Assembly (NCBI GenBank): GCA_963715045.1
Contig: CAVQRC010000004.1
Location: 744,001 to 808,000 of the forward strand
Length of the DNA: 64,000 nucleotides
From: CAVQRC01 sp963715045
GTDB taxonomy: Bacteria; Planctomycetota; Planctomycetia; Pirellulales; Lacipirellulaceae
Direction: 5' to 3'
Shown here piece by piece: positions 53,195 to 63,435 of this stretch (the stretch's first letter is position 1; each line of letters opens with the position of its first letter). The position numbers were made by a program, and so were the translations under genes. The notes under the pieces are model-generated. The model ran no database searches. It was not told where the DNA came from and worked only from the letters and a program-made list of their open reading frames with translations.

Positions 53195-55828
53195 TCACCG
53201 TCTTCGTAGCGTGGTTGCTTCCTGCTGTCTGGCCGCTGGTGTTTGAGAATCCCCTACGAAGGCCTCGACAACGAACCGGGCGGTACCCGGCTGGATCAGG
53301 TTGAAGGGAATGGCGAACCGCTGCTGAGATCCTGGTCTCAACTCGACAATGGGCGCGAATACAAGTTGGTTCCCCCGCAGTGTCGGTGCGACCGGTCCCT
53401 GAGATCCACTCACGTCAGGAGCAACTTCCGGACTGAACTCGAGACGAAGCACAACTTGATTGACGCTTTCGTCGCCTCGATTGATCAGTTCCAACTGGTA
53501 AACGGCTCGATCCCCAACGGCGAGCGAATCGCCCGGTTCGTAAATGCGGATGTCTAAGTTCGCCCCGCTACCGCCAGGATTTGCAGCCGGCGGCGGCTCT
53601 CCATTCCTTGGCAACGGCACTGACCCGGGCGGAGGTGAACGAGGCACGACACGAATGCAAGCCTGATCTTCCCGGGAGATTTGCCCGATCTTCGCGACGC
53701 CGATGATGCAGGGTTCGCCGGCTTGCACCGCTTCGTACTGCACTCGCATGGATGCCTCGCGGCCGACTTCCACACGAGGCACTCTTAGGAGGATCGTATC
53801 GCCATCAAGCTCATGCCCGGCCTCGCCGCTCACCATTTTCAACTCTCGGTCAGCAGTGGCTGAGAGGACAATTCCTTCGAGTGGAGATTGGCCGATATTC
53901 TCGACGTAAACGCGAAAGACGAAAGAATCGCCCACCGATGCCGTCGGTCTTACTTCGGTGCGAACGTTGAACTTGGGTGGGCTCGGCGATTGGCTCGGCT
54001 GAACCGCGCCCCTGCTGTTCAAGCAGGCCCGCGCCGATGCTCGAATCCCATCCTCTCCACGGACTTCAACTTCATGGCAGATCTGGCCGGACCGCTCGAC
54101 CTGCAGCGTGATCGTTACCGTCTGGGAACCGCCCGGTGCCAGATCCTCAAGCGCACCTTCTATTTTTCCCAAGGAATCGGGGTCGTCTAAGTGGCGGAAC
54201 CCCTGGTCGAACCGATCCGTGATGACGAGACCGCGAGCGGTGGCAGTTCCGCGATTGGTGATCACCGCTTGGTATTGAACCTGTTGCCCCACGCTCGCGG
54301 TGTCAGGTCCATTCAATCGCAACTCAAGGTTTGCCGCCCCGGACGCGATGAGCACCGTCGCGCAGGCTTCTGCTGAGAGATTCTCCGCACTTCTAGCTCT
54401 CGCGCAGAGCTCTGCGCGGCCCGCTGTACGCGTGAGGAAATCACAACTAATCATCCGCGTCGCGCCCGCCGGAAGGTCTCCCAGCGACCAGCGGACAGAC
54501 CGCCCCGTAGATTCCGGCTGGGCGCTGGACTGCAAAAACTCCAACTGCGCGGGGACCGCAGCGGAAATTACTACGTTCGTGGCAGCGATGTCTCCCGTAT
54601 TTGTAACCCGGAAGTTGAACGTGGTGTTGGACCCTGTTGTGGTCTCGGATGGGGCAGTGACATCAATCGAGATGGCAGGTGCTGACCAAGAGATGCTTGT
54701 TGTCGAGCTTCCGAGCACGAGGCTTTCGCCGACAGCTCCCAAAGGAGGTCGGATGATCTGGATCTGAACTGCGGCAGAGCCGCCAACGGGCTGCTTCTGA
54801 AAAATCTCCGCATTCGCAGCGCCCGCTCCATCCGTGAGGACGTCCACACTAGCAGCACCATCCGGACTGAATCCCGCGTCCCCTGAAACGATGTCGTAAC
54901 GCACGGTCCATCCGGCAATCGGCAGGCCATTCGATTGTTTCGACAAACGTGTCGAGAGAAGACTGGGGGACCCGACCGGTACCTTCGCCGGATTCGGAAA
55001 TACCCATTGGGCATCTATCCAATGTACGACGGCTGTCTGCCGCCGGAGTTTCCAGGAGTCCACACCAGGGGCGAAAGCCGTCACACGGGAAGTTCCTTCG
55101 ACAGCGGAACTAAGCGAAACCCAGGACTCGCCACGGCGTAACAGGATATCGTCTCTGGGATCGGTCGTGCCACGGTCGAGGACGATTGCTGAGTTGCTGG
55201 TTCTTCCAATCGCAAACCGGTTGTCAACTTTTCGAGGAGGACTCCAAGGACGTAACAGGCTGCCCTGGCCGACGGCGATGACGCTTCCGACCGATCCGTC
55301 CTCGATAAGCCATTCAATCCGTTGGCTTGTAAGCAGGTGCCCCGCGTCACTGCAGATACCCGCTTTGAGAACGACCTCACTGCCCACAGGCGCCATAAGC
55401 CGTTGGGGAGAGAGGATGATCGAGTCCTGCGATTGCGTTATCGCCAGGGAAGGGAGATTAGTTCCGGCGGGACCGCCGGGTACCGCCGCGACAGCGGCGT
55501 TTTCGGCGAAAACTGTGGGAGCTGCGGGGTCGGGCCACACCGGGGTCGCCATGACATTTGACGGTATCTCCGGCGAGATTTCGCCTGATGGAACCGTCAG
55601 CGGCATCGTGAGAGTCGATCCCGCCTGGCCCGGGGAAGCAGACGCCGTAGGGCCCGTGCTAGCGACCGGAGGGCCCAGAGTGCCCGGTGGCAGCTCATTG
55701 GGGAATACGAGTAACCGCTCGCCGGTCGGATCGATCCTGGGAACGTTGAACTGAGCGCAGCCCACCAATCCGGCCACTGCGAGCAGCAGGACCGCTGAGG
55801 AGATCGGGAGGTGGCCACTGGCTCGCAT
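53195..55828 (-). CDS. DUF11-repeat surface lipoprotein
   Basis: A protein of 877 residues. The signal ends with LVGCAQFNV, a lipobox that would lipidate the Cys. A Pro/Gly-rich linker follows, then a region resembling bacterial Ig-like repeats (SPQRLMAPVGSEVVLKAG). The C-terminal half is four DUF11/CARDB-like repeats, each with a pattern such as FNFRVTNTGDIAATNVVIS, ITNRGTATARGLVITDRF, VYVENIGQSPLEGIVLSA and LELINRGDESVNQVVLRL. These beta-sandwich repeats occur in planctomycete surface proteins and probably act as spacers. Its 3' end is 24 bases after the aminotransferase stop on the opposite strand. Confidence 0.85.
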   Translation of the reverse strand: MRASGHLPISSAVLLLAVAGLVGCAQFNVPRIDPTGERLLVFPNELPPGTLGPPVASTGPTASASPGQAGSTLTMPLTVPSGEISPEIPSNVMATPVWPDPAAPTVFAENAAVAAVPGGPAGTNLPSLAITQSQDSIILSPQRLMAPVGSEVVLKAGICSDAGHLLTSQRIEWLIEDGSVGSVIAVGQGSLLRPWSPPRKVDNRFAIGRTSNSAIVLDRGTTDPRDDILLRRGESWVSLSSAVEGTSRVTAFAPGVDSWKLRRQTAVVHWIDAQWVFPNPAKVPVGSPSLLSTRLSKQSNGLPIAGWTVRYDIVSGDAGFSPDGAASVDVLTDGAGAANAEIFQKQPVGGSAAVQIQIIRPPLGAVGESLVLGSSTTSISWSAPAISIDVTAPSETTTGSNTTFNFRVTNTGDIAATNVVISAAVPAQLEFLQSSAQPESTGRSVRWSLGDLPAGATRMISCDFLTRTAGRAELCARARSAENLSAEACATVLIASGAANLELRLNGPDTASVGQQVQYQAVITNRGTATARGLVITDRFDQGFRHLDDPDSLGKIEGALEDLAPGGSQTVTITLQVERSGQICHEVEVRGEDGIRASARACLNSRGAVQPSQSPSPPKFNVRTEVRPTASVGDSFVFRVYVENIGQSPLEGIVLSATADRELKMVSGEAGHELDGDTILLRVPRVEVGREASMRVQYEAVQAGEPCIIGVAKIGQISREDQACIRVVPRSPPPGSVPLPRNGEPPPAANPGGSGANLDIRIYEPGDSLAVGDRAVYQLELINRGDESVNQVVLRLEFSPEVAPDVSGSQGPVAPTLRGNQLVFAPIVELRPGSQQRFAIPFNLIQPGTARFVVEAFVGDSQTPAARQQEATTLRRR

Positions 55829-56304
55829 CGCGGGAATTCGTCATCCAATCGGGGCGGAAGGTTCGGGCTGCTACGCCTGCCGAAAGCGCATGCCGGTCTC
55901 CGATTTGCTACGAAAATATGCCGCATCTGGACTGCGATGGTGTGCGAATTCAACGCCTGACGTGGCGTTTTGGCGACATCTCGACGAAACCATCCGGGTC
56001 GTATCGATTGTGAGGGTCTCTGTGGCCGAATTGCGTCGAGGAGGGAATATTTGGTGTCTGGGTAAGCGACGGTAAATAAGGGCTTTTCTTGCTTTAGGGG
56101 TCCACCTCAATTAAGATCGGGGGCATCTTGGGGATTCCCCCAAACGGTCGGAAAAATCTCCTAAACCACTTCCTTGTAGAGGTTTGCAACATTCAAGCCC
56201 TCTCCTTACCAAAACGGCTCCGGCAAACCACATAGATCGGGTGCTCCGCGGCGCTCATGCTACCCGAGCGGCCTATCCAGGAACTCTTTGTGAGGTTCTC
56301 TCTC
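55829..56304. other. Divergent intergenic region, DUF11 and DUF1598 genes
   Basis: 476 bases. AT-rich patches near 56070-56180 could carry promoters. I see no convincing paired boxes, conserved frame or hairpin. Confidence 0.4.
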
Positions 56305-57750
56305 ATGTTGTGTTGTGCACCATATCGGCAACTTGCACGTTTTCTTGCGGCGTTGTCGCTTGTCGCAACGTTATTCGCTCTTCCAATCCAAGCGCAATTT
56401 GGCGGCGGTGGCGGCGGCGTAGGAGGAGGGGGGGGCGGCCTCGGTGGTGGCGGCGGCGGAAACACCGTCGGAGGAGGCTTGACATCCGGCGTCTTGATCG
56501 ACGCGAATGGCGTGGTTTCACTCAAAACAGTCCATGATCCGACCGGCGAACTGACCCGACGGCGGATCATGGAGTCGTTTTCCGCACTCCAGGGAGATCT
56601 CACCGAACGCAGCCCGCTTCGCAAAGTGTCTCTCACGCGTCTCGAGAAGCTCTTAAGAGACGGAAAACCGATCGACGAGGCCATGAAGAATCTGGCCGGA
56701 TTGACGAAGATCGAATACGTCTTTTGCTACCCCGAGAAGAATGAAATCGTGCTGGCGGGGCCAGCCGAGCCGTGGGGCGAAATGCTTACCGGACACACTC
56801 GAGGCCTGCTCACAGGCCGTGCGATTCTCCAACTTGAGGATCTCATTGTTGCCATCCGGGCCTTTCCTCCCCAGGGTAAGGTTACGAATCAGATCTACTG
56901 CTCGATCGACCCGACCCAGGAAGGGTTGGCGAGGATGCAGCACTATCTGAAACGACGCGGCGGATACGCGACGCCAAATGAGACACAGATCATCGTGCGT
57001 GAATTGCAGGAGAGTCTGGGGCCTCAGGTGATCACTGTGGGAGGAGTGCCGGCCAACACCCACTTCGCCCAGGTCATGGTTGAGGCTGACTACCGGATGA
57101 AGCTCATCGGTATCGGCTTGGAACAGCCTCCCGTGAAGATGGTCAGTTACGTAGAGAAAGTGAATCCGGCGATGGTGAGCCGTAATGCCATGCAGCGTTG
57201 GTATTTCGTGCCGAACTACGATTGTGTGCGAATGAGCGACGACGGGCTCGCAGTTCAGATCGAGGGCGAGGGCGTCCGGTTGATCGGCGAAGATGAAGCG
57301 GTTGGACGAGACGGAGCACGGACGAAATCTGGTCGCGGAAGCCGGGCGAGTCGTTTGTTTGAAAAGAGCTTCACAGAGAACTACGGGTCGCTGGCAGAAA
57401 AGTCTCCCGTGTACGGGCAGTTGCGAAACTGCATCGATCTTGCGGTAGCCGCGGCCTACATGCAGGACCACGACTTTTACGGCAAGACGGAGTGGGAAGC
57501 GGCGGTGTTTATGGACGAATCGAAGATTCCTGTGTGCACCGTGAATGCTCCCAAGCAAGTTGCCTCCGCTGTGAACGCGATGTGGAAGCGAAGTACCCTC
57601 ATGACTCCCATCGGCGGCGGCGTACAGATTCGCCCTCGTGAAGCCATTGACCCGGCCACGATGCTGGAGGACTCCGACCAGGCGGTGGCTCAGCGCCGTG
57701 AGGAGCTTACTCCGGGCACCGTTGCCGAGGGGCAGTGGTGGTGGGATTGA
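56305..57750 (+). CDS. DUF1598-family secreted protein with glycine-rich N-terminus
   Basis: A protein of 481 residues. A signal peptide (LARFLAALSLVATLFALPIQ) is followed by a glycine-rich stretch of about 30 residues. The rest matches the planctomycete DUF1598 pattern: LEKLLRDGKPIDEAMKNLAG, TKIEYVFCYPEKNEIVLAGP, CSIDPTQEGLARMQ and the late VEADYRMKLIGIGLEQPPV. The fold is unknown. The start at 56305 is preferred over an ATG 48 bases earlier because it opens the signal and has GAGG upstream. The 3' end converges on the glycerate kinase gene with 24 bases between the stops. Confidence 0.85.
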   Translation: MLCCAPYRQLARFLAALSLVATLFALPIQAQFGGGGGGVGGGGGGLGGGGGGNTVGGGLTSGVLIDANGVVSLKTVHDPTGELTRRRIMESFSALQGDLTERSPLRKVSLTRLEKLLRDGKPIDEAMKNLAGLTKIEYVFCYPEKNEIVLAGPAEPWGEMLTGHTRGLLTGRAILQLEDLIVAIRAFPPQGKVTNQIYCSIDPTQEGLARMQHYLKRRGGYATPNETQIIVRELQESLGPQVITVGGVPANTHFAQVMVEADYRMKLIGIGLEQPPVKMVSYVEKVNPAMVSRNAMQRWYFVPNYDCVRMSDDGLAVQIEGEGVRLIGEDEAVGRDGARTKSGRGSRASRLFEKSFTENYGSLAEKSPVYGQLRNCIDLAVAAAYMQDHDFYGKTEWEAAVFMDESKIPVCTVNAPKQVASAVNAMWKRSTLMTPIGGGVQIRPREAIDPATMLEDSDQAVAQRREELTPGTVAEGQWWWD

Positions 57751-57774
57751 TGCGTTCTCTGCGGAACCGCCAGG

Positions 57775-59142
57775 CTAGACCTCGACGCGTTTCCGCCCGC
57801 TGTTGGTGAGCACTACGCGTACGTCGCACACATTCGTGCCGGTAGGCCCTGTCTCGAGCAGTCCACCTGCTTTTTGGAAGAAGTGATACGCGTCGTTTCG
57901 ATCGAGATAATCTGCGATATCCAATCCCAACTCTGCGGCTCGGAAATCCAGTTCTGCGTCGACGATTGCTCCAGCGGCCTTGGTTGGACCATCTTCACCG
58001 TCGGTCCCCCCAGACAGCAGGACCGTGTCAGGTAGGGCTCGCATGCCTCGCAATGCGGCCAAGGCTAACTGCTGGTTGCGACCTCCTTTTCCGCGTCGCG
58101 CCCTGTCAGCCAATTGCACGGTTGGCTCTCCACCGGAGATCAGGCAGTCGGGACCCAAGCCTACCTGCATGGTCGTCGCCATCGAAACGAGATGCGAGGC
58201 AACAGATGTCACCAGCCCTTCTGGCTTGTTCCCAGAGTGAGCTGCGGGATTGAATCCGTATTTAACAGCCTGTTGAGCAGCGGCATCCACCGCGGTTGCA
58301 TTATTGCCAATGATGAGGTTGGTCACTTCGGTCCTGGGCCGCGTCTGTACTTGAGCGCTCCCCGCTTTTCCCCTCAGCAAGCTGACAATCGCCGCTGCTG
58401 CCGGATCTCCGTCGAGCCCGAAGCTCTTGAGAATCTCCAGGGCATGTGCTGGCGTTGCGGAGCTAGAGCATGTGGGGCCCGAGGCAATGATATCCAGTGG
58501 ATCGCCGAGTACATCCGACAGGATAAGTGTTATCAAACGCGCCCCTCGGCAGTTTCGGGCCAACCCCCCGCCCTTAAAACGGCTCAGTTGCTGTCGCACC
58601 CGATTCAACTGCACGATATCTGCACCTCGATCGCTGAGCGATCGGATGAGGTGCGTCTTGGCGTCCAGTGAGATTCCCTCGAGCGGCGCGGGCAGGAGTG
58701 CCGAACCACCTCCTGAGAGGAGGCAGATACACAGATCATCCGGGCCAAGTCGGCTGACCAATCGCAGCATTTCTTCAGTTGCGGCGACGCCCGCCGAAGT
58801 GGGTTCGTTCACCGCGGCCGGGCGACCTGCGACAAGGCGAATGCGGTCGAGCTTCCGCACGCAATCTTCCGGTACGCTGACCAGCCCCGTGACTGCGATG
58901 CGATCGGCGACAGACGCCAGAATCTCGTCCGCGGCCTGAGCCATCGTGCCTCCCGCCTTCCCGCCGCCGACGACCGCAATCCTTTCGACGCCCGCGAGTG
59001 AGAATTGGTGGGTTCCTGCCCGCAGTGAGTTTCCGCAAATCTCTAGGTGCTGACGAATCAGCCGGTCACCTCGAACGGCTTCGACGCCTGCCCACCAGAT
59101 GTCGCGGGCCAATTCACGCAGCCGTTCGATTGCGGTAGCCAT
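57775..59142 (-). CDS. Glycerate 2-kinase (MOFRL/GckA family)
   Basis: A protein of 455 residues. Family motifs are VVGGGKAGGTMAQA in the N-terminal domain, CLLSGGGSALLPAPLEG, DVLGDPLDIIASGPT, and the C-terminal MOFRL signature ARRGKGGRNQQLALAAL with LLSGGTDGEDGPT. It phosphorylates D-glycerate to 2-phosphoglycerate, the last step of glycolate/glyoxylate salvage. The glycolate oxidase operon in this window is about 25 kb away on the same strand. It starts 15 bases after the next upstream gene, so the two are likely co-transcribed. Confidence 0.92.
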   Translation of the reverse strand: MATAIERLRELARDIWWAGVEAVRGDRLIRQHLEICGNSLRAGTHQFSLAGVERIAVVGGGKAGGTMAQAADEILASVADRIAVTGLVSVPEDCVRKLDRIRLVAGRPAAVNEPTSAGVAATEEMLRLVSRLGPDDLCICLLSGGGSALLPAPLEGISLDAKTHLIRSLSDRGADIVQLNRVRQQLSRFKGGGLARNCRGARLITLILSDVLGDPLDIIASGPTCSSSATPAHALEILKSFGLDGDPAAAAIVSLLRGKAGSAQVQTRPRTEVTNLIIGNNATAVDAAAQQAVKYGFNPAAHSGNKPEGLVTSVASHLVSMATTMQVGLGPDCLISGGEPTVQLADRARRGKGGRNQQLALAALRGMRALPDTVLLSGGTDGEDGPTKAAGAIVDAELDFRAAELGLDIADYLDRNDAYHFFQKAGGLLETGPTGTNVCDVRVVLTNSGRKRVEV

Positions 59143-59157
59143 TGTTAGAAAGCAATC

Positions 59158-60936
59158 TCAGCGGACTTCCGCCGCATCCCGGCGTTTGTAGTTCGACGCA
59201 GCGTTACTTCGAGGTACGCGCCCGGCTCTTCGCTTCGGTAGTGACTCGGTTTGAACGGCAACCCGTTGGCGTCGGCTCAACGCGGCGAACGTTCGAGAAT
59301 CCCCGCCGACCAGAAATATCTGTGCATGGTCCGCGGGAACGACCGCAAAGCGGTCGCCTGCGGGGCGACTGGTGATCGACAGGTAATCCAGGCGGGTTGG
59401 AGTGACCTCGGCACAGAGCAGGCTGGGCGGAAGATCGGCAAACTCCAGGAATTCAGGGCTCCTGGACTCAGCTTTGTTGTCGGGTACGACGAAAAGTAAC
59501 CGCGACGTGCCACTTCGTAATGTGGAGAGCACATGCCCACTGAGCTCGACGCGGAGGGACTCGACGACTCCTTTCTCGACCAACGGACTGATCAGTTCCA
59601 GTCTTCGATTCACTTGCGTCAGCACTGCCCCAAGCGGAGAGGCACTGGTAAGCGGTGCAGGTGCCTCGAAGCAAATACCTTTTCCCCCTGCGGCAACCAC
59701 GGAAAGTGCTCGATCTGCGATGACGTCCGCCGCGTCGTTGGAGTCGACCCGCATGTTAGACCATACGTCCGTGCCTGGCCGCACATCAGCCCGAATCTTA
59801 GCGAGATACTCGATCTCTGCCGCTAAGCTGCTGCCAGTTGCCACGTTCGATGGCGAGGTCAGCAGGACGTCCAGAACACGACTCAACTGCCAATGATCGC
59901 TCACCGACCCGCCGACCATCAGTCTTCCACGCGTGGCACTGTCCTGTTCCATACGTCGCCGCTGTTGCGCCAGGAATACGCAATCCTCGTTCGTCAGATG
60001 GTTCCCGAGATACCAGCCGATGATCGGTTTCAAGTGGTCTGACGGCGGCTGATTTTCCGCGGACGAGGAGTATGGAGGACAGACGATGGTCATCCCGGTG
60101 GCGTTGGCCTCGAGCAATACTTCGTCGGGCGGAGACTTGGCGATGAGCACGCAATTGATCCCCATCGCCTTAAGCGCCGCGAGGGACTCTCCGCGGTAGG
60201 TGAACAAGCGGGGGAACTCGGGTGGTAGGGGCCGCTGATCGCTCATCAAAATGCCGATTCGCTCCCGCCGCGAAGCCGACGCTGCCGCGGGAATTCCATC
60301 GATAGCATGCCCGAACACTTTCAAATCGTCGATGGAGATTGTGGCAATTCCGCCCGCTGGACGGAGTCGCAGCACGATTTTCGAGACGATCGCGCCGCGG
60401 TGGTCGAGACGCGGTTGACGGTGGTCAATGTGAGGGCCAAATTGCGTCCGCATGAGTTGTGCGCGTCGCTGAACTTTATGCGGGACGTCCCTGATCTGCA
60501 GCCGCTGCCATCTGCCAGTTTCCGTGTAAGCGTCACCGAATACGTTAGCCGTAACGGGCTTTCCGGTGCGCGGGTCGACAGTGCGGGGGAACTGAACCTC
60601 TGCCAGCAGTTGTGCTCCATGGGCATTGGAACGAATCCAGACCGAGCTTTCGAACTCCGAGATAACCGGCATCCCCGCCAACGAGTAGCCGATGTCGATC
60701 GCTTCGCCGTCGACCGAAGCAATATGCAGGAATTCACCGCCGCGACCCGAGCGCGCGGCGGCAGGGGTCCACTGGTGGCTCTCAATGCTCGAACCGCGGG
60801 ACTCCGTTTGCCACCGCGTCGTCGGCGTTTCAAAGGAGTCGTAGATCGCCGGCGATCGAGCTGCAACGACACTGGTGATCGCCCATGAAGCGATCAAAAC
60901 GAGTGAGATCTGGAGTTGGATGATCCGAGGTAACAC
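59158..60936 (-). CDS. Secreted protein of unknown function
   Basis: About 592 residues if started at the GTG at 60936, which opens a clean signal peptide (RIIQLQISLVLIASWAITSV). An ATG at 61092 would add a 52-residue Arg-rich extension before the signal, which is unlikely. The N-terminal third resembles a carbohydrate-binding-type beta-sandwich (FETPTTRWQTESRG, then FLHIASVDGEAIDIGY). The middle has FRLFTYRGES-like and GWYLGNHLTNEDC segments reminiscent of a TIM-barrel hydrolase, but no catalytic motif can be assigned. It lies directly upstream of glycerate kinase on the same strand. A role in metabolism is not implied. Confidence 0.6.
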   Translation of the reverse strand: MLPRIIQLQISLVLIASWAITSVVAARSPAIYDSFETPTTRWQTESRGSSIESHQWTPAAARSGRGGEFLHIASVDGEAIDIGYSLAGMPVISEFESSVWIRSNAHGAQLLAEVQFPRTVDPRTGKPVTANVFGDAYTETGRWQRLQIRDVPHKVQRRAQLMRTQFGPHIDHRQPRLDHRGAIVSKIVLRLRPAGGIATISIDDLKVFGHAIDGIPAAASASRRERIGILMSDQRPLPPEFPRLFTYRGESLAALKAMGINCVLIAKSPPDEVLLEANATGMTIVCPPYSSSAENQPPSDHLKPIIGWYLGNHLTNEDCVFLAQQRRRMEQDSATRGRLMVGGSVSDHWQLSRVLDVLLTSPSNVATGSSLAAEIEYLAKIRADVRPGTDVWSNMRVDSNDAADVIADRALSVVAAGGKGICFEAPAPLTSASPLGAVLTQVNRRLELISPLVEKGVVESLRVELSGHVLSTLRSGTSRLLFVVPDNKAESRSPEFLEFADLPPSLLCAEVTPTRLDYLSITSRPAGDRFAVVPADHAQIFLVGGDSRTFAALSRRQRVAVQTESLPKRRAGRVPRSNAASNYKRRDAAEVR

Positions 60937-61210
60937 ACGCGAGCCTGAACCGAGGTCTTTCGGCAACAACCCGGCAATGGATTGCTGATCGACGTAAGTT
61001 GCGGTTTTATAGAGATTTGCGATTCGAATCCAGAGGACTGTGCGGCGTTTCGGCAACGTCCGCCTGCCGCGGACTTCTCGTTCCCCAATCATTGAATCGT
61101 CGCAAGTCGTTAGTTTAGAATCATTTACGGGTCGGGGTGCCGGAACGTCGGAGTTTGGGCACGTCGTCTGCAACGATGAGTCTGCCATCACCGCTACCCA
61201 GGAGACTACG

Positions 61211-61489
61211 ATGAACGAGCCACTCAAGATTCCCACCGAAGTGTCCGACGAATTGCCAGCTGATCTCCTTCAACTCGGAGAAGCGATCGATCGACTTCCC
61301 GCACCCCATCGCGATCAGCTCCAGCCGCTACTGATCCGAGTCATGGACAGTACCAAACGACGGCGGCGGATCTTAACCCTGGTTCAGGACGCCCTCAGTC
61401 AACTCCGCCTGGACATGAAGTACCTGATGTTCGATCTCGAAGCCACCCGACGCGAACGCGACGAGTTTCGCGGCCAACTAGAAGACTGA
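61211..61489 (+). CDS. Small coiled-coil protein of unknown function
   Basis: A protein of 92 residues starting MNEPLKIPTEVSDELPADLL, with AGGAG six bases before the ATG. The second half (RRRRILTLVQDALSQLRLDM, then FDLEATRRERDEF) is strongly helical and charged. There is no signal peptide. It resembles small conserved planctomycete proteins that I cannot name. It lies about 180 bases upstream of the kinase on the same strand. Confidence 0.7.
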   Translation: MNEPLKIPTEVSDELPADLLQLGEAIDRLPAPHRDQLQPLLIRVMDSTKRRRRILTLVQDALSQLRLDMKYLMFDLEATRRERDEFRGQLED

Positions 61490-61670
61490 ACGCCGCGTCC
61501 CGGGGAGCAGTTCCCTTGATCCACTGCCATCGCTTCCCGCGATCAAACGCATTGCCCGCTGGAATTCCGTTCCATAGATTGAAGGATCGTCTGGCAGGTC
61601 ACCGGGCGGAAGATCGGAACAGCTTGAATCTGAGAGTGCCCTCTCGACTTGACGGTCCCAGCGTCCATAG

Positions 61671-63170
61671 ATGTGCGCAATGCCCGACTCTATAACCGCA
61701 GAACAATTGGCGCAGCGAGCACAGGACGTCAGCATCCTCGACGAGCGTCAGCTTCAAACGGCTTGGAGTGAGTTGGGTACGCGAAACGTGTCCCTTGCGG
61801 AATTTCAGCAATTGCTGGTTCGCAAGGAGTTCTTGACCAACTACCAAATCGATCGTCTGGTGGCCGGATATCGCGATGGCTTCCACTACGGCGATTACAA
61901 GGTTCTCTACGCGGTCGGCGCGGGCACGTTTGCGCGGGTTTTTCGCTGCACTCATCTACGGACGGGCGAGCTACACGCCGTCAAAGTTCTTCGCAAGCGC
62001 TACAGTAATGAGCGCGAAAGTCGCGAGAATCGCCAGACTATCGAGCAATTCCGCCGCGAGGGAGAACTGGGAGCTTCGCTGAAACATCCCAATATCGTAC
62101 CCATTCGCGAGGTCTATTCATCAGGACTCGTTCACTACATCGTCATGGAATTCGTTGAAGGTCGAAACCTTCGCGAACTGATGCGGATACGAAAGAGTTT
62201 TGACGCGATCGAAGCGACTCGCCTGATCACCGACGTAGCCGCTGGCTTGGCTTATGCCTATGGCCAGGGCGTGACGCATCGGGATATCAAGCCGTCCAAC
62301 GTGCTTGTATCGAGCGATGGTCAGGGCAAATTGGTCGATTTCGGACTCGCAGGAACCGGTGGCGACGACGAATCGCTGGACAAGAGTGCGAATCCGCGGA
62401 CGATCGATTATGCCGGCCTGGAACGATCAACATCGGTGAAAAAGGACGACATCCGCAGCGACATTTTTTTCGTCGGCTGCATGTACTATCAACTGCTGAC
62501 CGGAAAGCCGGCGATCATCGAAACACGGGATCGAATGCAGCGTCTCAGTAAGTCGCGTTATCAGGACATCCCACCGATTCTGGATGTCAATTCCAACATT
62601 CCCTATCCGCTGGCAATGATTGTCAACAAAGCGATCGAGTTCGATCCTGAGCGGCGTTATCAGACGCCCGGAGAAATGCTCACCGAATTGAAGCTGGTTG
62701 CGAAGCGTCTGGAGAGCGGTGAAGCGAGTGAAAATGTCACCCCGGACGATCGACCGCGACTAGAAGGACAGAGTGAGAACGGCGAACCTCGACCGTTAAT
62801 GGTGGTTGAATCGGACGTCAAAATGCAAAATCTGTTTCGTGATCTCTTGAAACGAAATGGCTACCGCGTGCTTGTGACGAGTGATCCGCATCGGGCTGCG
62901 GAGCGATTTCAGAGCGACCCTCTGGCCGCCGAGCTGGTAATTTTCAGCACCGGCACGATCGGGGAGGACGCTTTGGAGACGTTCAACGAGTTTGGGGAGC
63001 ATCCTGCGACTCGGCAGCTCCCCTGCGTGCTGTTGCTCGGAGAGCAGCATCGACAGTGGAGTCAGCGGGCGGTGACCGCGAGGCATCGCGTCGTGGCTCA
63101 TATGCCGATCAAGCTCCGCCAACTCCGTCAACTCTTGATCCAGTTGTTGCGAGTCGAGTCCGCGACCTAG
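61671..63170 (+). CDS. Serine/threonine kinase fused to a degenerate receiver domain
   Basis: A protein of 499 residues. An N-terminal helical segment (about 10-65, ITAEQLAQRAQDVSILDERQ) is of the type placed before kinase domains in planctomycetes. The kinase has loop GAGTFARVF, Lys in AVKVLRKR, the catalytic loop HRDIKPSNVLV (about 202) and DFG (about 222). Residues 374-499 fold like a response-regulator receiver (PLMVVESDVKMQNLFRDLLK, then NGYRVLVTSDPHRAAERF), but the phosphoacceptor Asp is replaced (ELVIFSTGTIGED) while the late MPIKLRQL keeps the conserved Lys. It should therefore not be phosphorylated at that Asp. An ATG nine bases later is an alternative start. Confidence 0.88.
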   Translation: MCAMPDSITAEQLAQRAQDVSILDERQLQTAWSELGTRNVSLAEFQQLLVRKEFLTNYQIDRLVAGYRDGFHYGDYKVLYAVGAGTFARVFRCTHLRTGELHAVKVLRKRYSNERESRENRQTIEQFRREGELGASLKHPNIVPIREVYSSGLVHYIVMEFVEGRNLRELMRIRKSFDAIEATRLITDVAAGLAYAYGQGVTHRDIKPSNVLVSSDGQGKLVDFGLAGTGGDDESLDKSANPRTIDYAGLERSTSVKKDDIRSDIFFVGCMYYQLLTGKPAIIETRDRMQRLSKSRYQDIPPILDVNSNIPYPLAMIVNKAIEFDPERRYQTPGEMLTELKLVAKRLESGEASENVTPDDRPRLEGQSENGEPRPLMVVESDVKMQNLFRDLLKRNGYRVLVTSDPHRAAERFQSDPLAAELVIFSTGTIGEDALETFNEFGEHPATRQLPCVLLLGEQHRQWSQRAVTARHRVVAHMPIKLRQLRQLLIQLLRVESAT

Positions 63171-63435
63171 CTGTGCGAGGGCTTCGAGACTGGTCGATCC
63201 AGACGACCGTTCTGCCACGGCATCCTTAGCCATGTACAAGCAGAGGAAAGGGGCCTTATTGAACCAACGGGAGATCTTCTACCGCCCTCTGGCGAGATTT
63301 CCCCCGCGGCTTCCTTTGCAACGCGGCGCAGACGGGTATAGTTAATCTGTGTCATGCCAAAGCGCCTGGGGAGGGGCTAGCGGTCCTGACTCGTCAAATC
63401 TTGTTTCCCAGAGTCTTCTGCAGTGGGGGGGCGTG

